Assembly (NCBI GenBank): GCA_050014815.1
Contig: JBEKCP010000147.1
Span: 1-10,436 of the forward strand
Length of the DNA: 10,436 bases
Direction of reading: 5' to 3'
Origin: JBEKCP01 sp050014815
GTDB taxonomy: Bacteria; Planctomycetota; Planctomycetia; Pirellulales; Thermoguttaceae
Shown: positions 6,596 through 10,436 of the stretch, piece after piece
How positions within the stretch are numbered: position 1 is the stretch's first letter
Layout: every line of letters starts with the position of its first letter
The notes under the pieces: generated by a model
What the model saw: only the letters and a program-made list of their open reading frames with translations
Told to the model about the DNA's origin: nothing
Databases searched by the model: none
Program-made: the position numbers and the translations under genes

Positions 6596-7734
6596 GCGAC
6601 GACTTCCTCCAATTGCCCCATGACACCCCGCGCGAAGCCGGCAAAGCTCGCATTGATGCGCGCCAGGGACGACAGTCGCATCAGCGGGACGCCCTGGTTG
6701 CGGGCTCGGGTGACGAGGGCGTTGTTCTCGGGCAGCGTCCAGAAGAGTTTCATGTGCAGGGCGGCCTCAACCTTGGCTTGCTTGACCTGTCCGCCCCCTC
6801 CATAGCCGTTGAGCACCAGCTTGAAACGATCGCGAGCCAGGCCCATCCCGGTCAGCGTCTCCAGTGCCCAGTGGACTCGCCGCAAGCCGGGCACGTCGGC
6901 GCGGACCACGAGGCCGACGAGATTCGACTGCCGCATGGCCTCGACGTGGTGGTCGCTCAGCGAGTGGCCCAGGTCGACCACGACCAGGGGATACATCGTA
7001 CGCAAGAGGATGAAGACTTGCCGGACAGCGGCGCGGCTGAGTTCGCACTGCGGCACGGCTCCGCCGGCCGGGCAGCCGGCTTGCGCCAAGACGTGGATCC
7101 CCGAGGAATGCTCGACCATCGCGGCCGCCAGCATCTTCGCGTCCAGGCGCTCCCACTGGCTGCACACGTCGGCCACCGTGTACTTGGGCTCCACGTCCAG
7201 GAGCGAGCAAAGGTCGGTCGGCGGTGGGTTCAAGTCCAGCAATGCAACCTTCCTCGGAGACGATTTCGAGCCGGTGCCGACCAGGGCGGCCGCCAGGTTC
7301 ACCGCCGCGGTGGAAACCCCCACGCCGCCGATGGGCGAGAACAGCGAAACGATCTTCCCTCGCTGGCTCAATTGCCCTTGGCCGCTCTCGATGTGCTTCA
7401 AGGCGTCAGACAACCCTTCACGAATCTTGCCGAGGTCGAGAAACTCTTTCGCGCCGGCACGCATCACGTCGCACACCAGAGAAACTTGCGGTTCTCCGGC
7501 CGCCAGGATGGGAACATCCGTAATCTGATGCGCGGTGCGAATCGCCGCCAACGCCTCCTCTTGGGCGCCGTTGCAGCGGACCATGACGAGGTCCGGGTGA
7601 ACCGCCGCCAATCGCCCGGGGAGGCTGCCGTATTCGACGACATCTTCCATCTCGCAGGTCAGCCCCTCCCCGAGCAAGATGCGACGCAATTCCTCGCTAC
7701 GGTTGACTTGCGTGTCTGCCAATACAATCCGCAT
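6592..7734 (-). CDS. cpaE: CpaE/TadZ, pilus localisation ATPase-like protein with degenerate P-loop
   Basis: With the start at ATG 7734 the protein has 380 residues. The N-terminal domain (1-115) looks like a response-regulator receiver (MRIVLADTQ; MRAGAKEFLD). The strand that should end in the phosphorylated Asp reads DLVMVRCNG, so phosphorylation is unlikely. Residues 127-375 form a ParA/MinD-type ATPase fold with the P-loop SPIGGVGVSTAAVNLA. Neither the signature lysine nor the P-loop lysine is present (I135, V140). D167 lies in the ALLDLN strand and D254 in the Walker-B-like VVVDLG. CpaE/TadZ proteins localise the Tad machine, often to a pole, and the family tolerates P-loop changes. GAGGTG at 7741-7746 sets the start. 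The gap to the upstream tadG-like gene is 81 nt, the longest within this operon. Confidence 0.88.
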   Translation of the reverse strand: MRIVLADTQVNRSEELRRILLGEGLTCEMEDVVEYGSLPGRLAAVHPDLVMVRCNGAQEEALAAIRTAHQITDVPILAAGEPQVSLVCDVMRAGAKEFLDLGKIREGLSDALKHIESGQGQLSQRGKIVSLFSPIGGVGVSTAAVNLAAALVGTGSKSSPRKVALLDLNPPPTDLCSLLDVEPKYTVADVCSQWERLDAKMLAAAMVEHSSGIHVLAQAGCPAGGAVPQCELSRAAVRQVFILLRTMYPLVVVDLGHSLSDHHVEAMRQSNLVGLVVRADVPGLRRVHWALETLTGMGLARDRFKLVLNGYGGGGQVKQAKVEAALHMKLFWTLPENNALVTRARNQGVPLMRLSSLARINASFAGFARGVMGQLEEVVA

Positions 7735-7740
7735 TTTCGT

Positions 7741-7746
7741 CACCTC
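7741..7746 (-). promoter_or_regulatory. Ribosome binding site that sets the cpaE start
   Basis: On the minus strand GAGGTG lies 6 nt before ATG 7734. An in-frame ATG at 7809 would add 25 residues rich in Arg, Asn and Gln that do not resemble a receiver domain, and it lacks a convincing site at the right distance. The first residues MRIVLADTQ after ATG 7734 form the expected first beta strand. Confidence 0.75.
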
Positions 7747-7757
7747 AAAAAAAGGCT

Positions 7758-7767
7758 CATAATTATG
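7758..7767. other. AT-rich 10-bp palindrome upstream of cpaE
   Basis: CATAATTATG is a perfect palindrome in otherwise GC-rich DNA, followed on the minus strand by a seven-T run (7747-7753) and then the cpaE ribosome site. It could be part of a promoter or a protein-binding site, but no matching -35 box lies at the right distance (GAAGGA is found there). Confidence 0.25.
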
Positions 7768-7815
7768 GTTCTGCCTGCGAACATTCCTTCCGTCGATTCT
7801 CCTCCACACATCCTG

Positions 7816-9033
7816 CTAGCGCGACAACCTCAGCTTGTAGAGATACGGGTTTCTTTCCGGGTTCAAGGGGTCGTTCGCATCCGGCGGCACGGTCCACAGC
7901 GTGTGATGGATCAGAAAGCACGGCTCGACCCGAACGACCAGGCGGCGATCGACCACGCCGGCTCCCATGATGACACAAGCCACAAAGCCGTCCAGCGCGA
8001 CCGTGGCGGCGGCGTTGGGATCGGCCGGGGCGATTTCGCGGTAGAGCGGAAAGGCCCGCTTCTGCCCCACCGCCGCTTGGATTGCGTCTTTCAACGTCTC
8101 CGTAAGCGGGTCGCTGCCGTCGGCCAGCGAAGTGCCCGCCACGAGGAACGGCCGGGCCGGCGTGCCCGGACCCAGGACTCCGCCCGAGGATGGCAGGTCG
8201 GTCGGTAGGATCCCGACCGCCACCTGCCTGGCGAGTTCGCCCGGGTCGGCCGATCCGCGGTAGAACAGCACGGCCGCGTTCGGTGTGGGCGGAAGTTGCT
8301 GGTCTTCCGGCGGCTGAGCCGCCTTCAGCCGCAATATCATTTCACGGATGCCGTTGCCGTTGCTGTCCGTGTCCCGCTCCGACCTCCAGGCGTCCCGCGA
8401 GATCGCCAACGGCATGACCGGCGAGGGCGCGTCGGCGATGGGACGAAAGCCGACGACGAGGTTGTCCAGGGTGGCGTAGGCCCCGCCCCGGATATCGACG
8501 GCATGCGTGGCGCCGGCAACGTTTGCCAAGTAAGAAACCGGATGACTTCCCGTGGCCAAACGGCCGCACAACACGCAGACGGTGTTGTGCCGGGATGCCG
8601 ACTCGTCCAAGTGGCAAGGCCGCCGGGCGACATCCGCCACGAAGCCGGTGCGGACGGCCACGTCGGCCCACTCGGTCCGCAGCGAGGCGGCCCCCGCCTC
8701 GTTGTTCCGCCGGCAAGTGTCGGCAGCCGCCTGCGCCGCTGCAAGCTGCCGCTGGCCCAAGTCGGGGGCCAGCGGCTCGCCGGCGTCCTGGAGCAACCGC
8801 TCGTCAAGCAATTCGGGGGCGGCGGCCAGCGCCATCGCGTCGCACTTGTGTTGCATGTCGCGGTTGACCAGGACCAGGAAGTTCCAGTTGACCACCAGCG
8901 CGGTGACCAGGACGAGCAGGAACACCAGGAACATCGCCAAGATCGTCACGGCGCCGCGGCGATTGCGGCGATGGTCCGCCCGCCGCGACGGCCCCCTCCG
9001 CTTTGCGTCGTTGGTCAATAGTTGCAGCGACAT
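7816..9033 (-). CDS. TadG-like pilus-associated protein
   Basis: The protein has 405 residues. A basic N-terminus ending RRNRRGAVTI leads into one long hydrophobic segment (28-50), the layout of TadE/TadG proteins, whose N-terminal segment resembles that of pilins. WNFLVLVNRDMQHKCDAMALAAA (50-72) matches the early Tad-G pattern where the region after the membrane segment contains a conserved 'D..ALAAA' stretch. The large extracytoplasmic part is poorly conserved; it contains DTDSNGNGIRE (221-231), which resembles a calcium-binding loop, and seven cysteines in all (positions 64, 107, 140, 153, 156, 353 and 372). TadG-like proteins are minor pilins or anchoring factors in Tad systems. GGAG lies 9 nt before ATG 9033. 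The gap to cpaB is 34 nt. I do not give a firm symbol because only the N-terminus is characteristic. Confidence 0.78.
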   Translation of the reverse strand: MSLQLLTNDAKRRGPSRRADHRRNRRGAVTILAMFLVFLLVLVTALVVNWNFLVLVNRDMQHKCDAMALAAAPELLDERLLQDAGEPLAPDLGQRQLAAAQAAADTCRRNNEAGAASLRTEWADVAVRTGFVADVARRPCHLDESASRHNTVCVLCGRLATGSHPVSYLANVAGATHAVDIRGGAYATLDNLVVGFRPIADAPSPVMPLAISRDAWRSERDTDSNGNGIREMILRLKAAQPPEDQQLPPTPNAAVLFYRGSADPGELARQVAVGILPTDLPSSGGVLGPGTPARPFLVAGTSLADGSDPLTETLKDAIQAAVGQKRAFPLYREIAPADPNAAATVALDGFVACVIMGAGVVDRRLVVRVEPCFLIHHTLWTVPPDANDPLNPERNPYLYKLRLSR

Positions 9034-9067
9034 CGCCCGAACTCCGTCTTCCGTCTGGTCCTAGTGA

Positions 9068-10213
9068 TTAGTTCGTGGCCGGCGTTGCGGGCGTGGGCTG
9101 GGGCCCCGCCGGCTTCGCGGCGGGCGTCGGCTGACCGGCGCCGCCGGCATCGCGCGATGCTGTCGGAGCAGCCGGCACGTCCCCGTCACCTGCAGCCGGG
9201 AGCTGAAGCGCTGCGCCAAAACGCACCGTCTTCTTCTTGCCACAAGTGAGGCACTTCTTCGGCTTCGTGCCGGCAACGTTCACCTTCGGTGCGGCGGCGT
9301 TCTGCCCGGGGGCAACCTGGTCAACGTCGGGCGACACGGCGGCTTCCGTGGACAACAATTCGCCGGCCTCGTTGAACACCACTTGACGCATCTCCGAGGC
9401 GCGGTAGACCTCGACGACCTTTCGGACCACCGGTTCGACGATGGGCTGCAACGGCGGCGGCGGCAACGGCGGCAGGCCCAGCAAGTCGAACTTGTTGATC
9501 AGGTTGCGGTTGCCCTCGGCCAGGACCCCCGCGTCCTTGTCGCTGCTGCTGCAAAGCGTCACGTTGATGGTGCCGTACTGCTGCGCGAGGATCAGGCGAT
9601 TCGCCTGTTCCGGCGTCGCCTCCACGGTAATGCCAACCTTGTCCCTGCCCGCAGAGAACAACGCCGCATCCTTGCTCGCGGGACCGGAGGCGAGGACCTT
9701 AAGCTTCCGCATGAGATTGACGGTCGCCGTGCCGTCCACCTCGGGGTGGTCGCTGTCGAAGGTCAGCGAGATGTCGACGAACGACCCGGACAGGATCGCG
9801 CCGTTGGAAGCGATTGCATCATCGACCTTCAGGGTCACGGCCCGGTAGCCGGGTCGCAACTGGTCGGCCATCTTTGGCACCGTGCCCGGCTCATACAAGT
9901 CTGCCTCCCGTATCGGAAACCCGGCGAGGATAGTGGTCTTGACCAGCCGGCCCACCGCCCGCGCCTTCACGCGCATGGCTCCCGACGGCGCACCCTCCGC
10001 CGGGACTTCGACCGTTTGCGCGTCGCGGTCGCCGATGCGGGCATACGGCGTCAAGTTCGTCTGGGCTACCACGACGGTAACCGTCTTCGGATTTTCCACA
10101 ACGGCCACCACCGGTTTCGGCTCCAAGATGCGCTTGGCGCCATACGCGGCGACCAGCCCGAACACGACCGCGACGGCAGCCAGCGTCACGGTCTGGGGTC
10201 GAATGGAACTCAT
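9068..10213 (-). CDS. cpaB: CpaB/RcpC, Tad pilus assembly periplasmic protein
   Basis: The protein has 381 residues. A single N-terminal membrane segment (about 8-26) is followed by a SAF-type domain (about 45-108) with VTVVVAQTNLTPYARIGDRD and GRLVKTTILAGFPIREADLY. Next is the RcpC/CpaB domain (about 115-222), beginning RPGYRAVTLKVDDAIASNGAIL and containing GSFVDISLTF. CpaB/RcpC sits in the periplasm and works with the secretin. The C-terminal third departs from the family: a proline run (LPPLPPPPLQP), a segment KVVEVYRASEMRQVVF, a Lys-flanked CLTC pair (321-324) and a long Ala/Pro/Gly tail. AGGAG lies upstream at proper spacing from ATG 10213. It follows the TadE-like gene by 53 nt. Confidence 0.92.
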   Translation of the reverse strand: MSSIRPQTVTLAAVAVVFGLVAAYGAKRILEPKPVVAVVENPKTVTVVVAQTNLTPYARIGDRDAQTVEVPAEGAPSGAMRVKARAVGRLVKTTILAGFPIREADLYEPGTVPKMADQLRPGYRAVTLKVDDAIASNGAILSGSFVDISLTFDSDHPEVDGTATVNLMRKLKVLASGPASKDAALFSAGRDKVGITVEATPEQANRLILAQQYGTINVTLCSSSDKDAGVLAEGNRNLINKFDLLGLPPLPPPPLQPIVEPVVRKVVEVYRASEMRQVVFNEAGELLSTEAAVSPDVDQVAPGQNAAAPKVNVAGTKPKKCLTCGKKKTVRFGAALQLPAAGDGDVPAAPTASRDAGGAGQPTPAAKPAGPQPTPATPATN

Positions 10214-10266
10214 GGGATTGCTCTCCTGTAGTAAGAAGCATTCTTCAGTACCAAAACAATGTTGCT

Positions 10267-10436
10267 CTATTCTTTTCGCATAACGTACTGACCTCGAATT
10301 TGTTTGCCCGAAAGGTCGAAACCCGGGAAACGCAGCATGGTGTTCAGCGCGGCCTTGTCGGCGTCGACGCTCACGGTCACGCTGACGCGGTCGCCGGGCA
10401 AGTTGGCGACCTGAATGTCGTCGTCGCGCAGGGAGG
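10267..10436 (-). CDS. TadE-like pseudopilin, C-terminal end only
   Basis: A minus-strand frame enters from the right edge and stops at TAG (10267-10269), giving 55 complete codons. The visible residues include DRVSVTVSVDA, then MLRFPGFDLSGKQIRG, then YVMRKE at the very end. TadE-family proteins end in this way: a V-x-V-x-V strand, a Pro-containing turn near the end of the assembly and a final 'VMRRE'-like motif. Its place directly before cpaB in the operon agrees. TadE-like proteins are processed pseudopilins or minor pilins of the Flp pilus. The diagnostic N-terminal pilin-like segment is outside the window, so a TadF/TadG relative is possible. Confidence 0.68.
   Translation of the reverse strand, partial: SLRDDDIQVANLPGDRVSVTVSVDADKAALNTMLRFPGFDLSGKQIRGQYVMRKE

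Noticed and set aside
5213..6805. Plus-strand open frame of 530 codons antisense to cpaF
   Set aside because: It mirrors the codon bias of the real minus-strand gene; the translation is rich in His, Gln, Arg and Asp with no domain, while cpaF has every ATPase motif.
6613..8208. Plus-strand open frame of 531 codons antisense to cpaE
   Set aside because: A composition shadow of cpaE and part of the tadG-like gene; no recognisable motif or good ribosome site.
9441..9475. GGC-rich triplet run as a DNA repeat
   Set aside because: It simply encodes the proline-rich segment of CpaB on the minus strand.
1..10436. tRNA or rRNA genes, CRISPR arrays, insertion sequences, broken genes
   Set aside because: No cloverleaf-like sequence, regularly spaced repeats, transposase-like protein, terminal repeats or frameshifted homologue was seen.

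Overview
The window is GC-rich, densely coding bacterial DNA. It carries most of a Tad (tight adherence, Flp-type IVb pilus) secretion and assembly locus. The source is probably a planctomycete (Pirellulales-like). I infer this from the general look of the proteins: a degenerate CpaE, a proline-rich CpaB tail and small exported proteins rich in Cys or Gly/Asn. It is recalled resemblance, not a database result.

The locus is split into two gene sets that face each other tail to tail. The plus-strand set fills the left third. It holds the 3' end of a probable RcpA/CpaC outer-membrane secretin (1-200), a lipoprotein with an OmpA/CpaD-like core (288-851), a TadD-like TPR lipoprotein (880-1938), a small exported protein with 14 cysteines (1968-2441), and a short protein with one N-terminal membrane anchor (2565-3032). 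The last gene has its own near-consensus sigma-70-type promoter and an 8-bp tandem repeat near the predicted transcription start.

The minus-strand set reads from the right edge towards position 3102. In transcription order it is: a TadE-like pseudopilin (3' end only, 10436-10267), CpaB/RcpC (10213-9068), a TadG-like protein (9033-7816), CpaE/TadZ (7734-6592), CpaF/TadA ATPase (6595-5183), TadB (5186-4257) and TadC (4205-3102). Start/stop overlaps (ATGA at cpaE/cpaF, GTGA at cpaF/tadB) and short gaps elsewhere suggest one operon.

Together the genes encode a pilus machine. The secretin with its CpaD-like and TadD-like lipoproteins would form the outer-membrane part, and CpaB would be the periplasmic partner. 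CpaF powers the inner-membrane platform TadB/TadC, and CpaE positions it. TadE/TadG-like proteins would be minor pilins or pseudopilins. The major Flp pilin and the prepilin peptidase are not in this window. The most novel-looking parts are the Cys-rich exported protein and the separately promoted membrane-anchored protein. Neither is a standard Tad component, yet both are packed in with Tad genes. No RNA genes, mobile elements or CRISPR arrays were seen.
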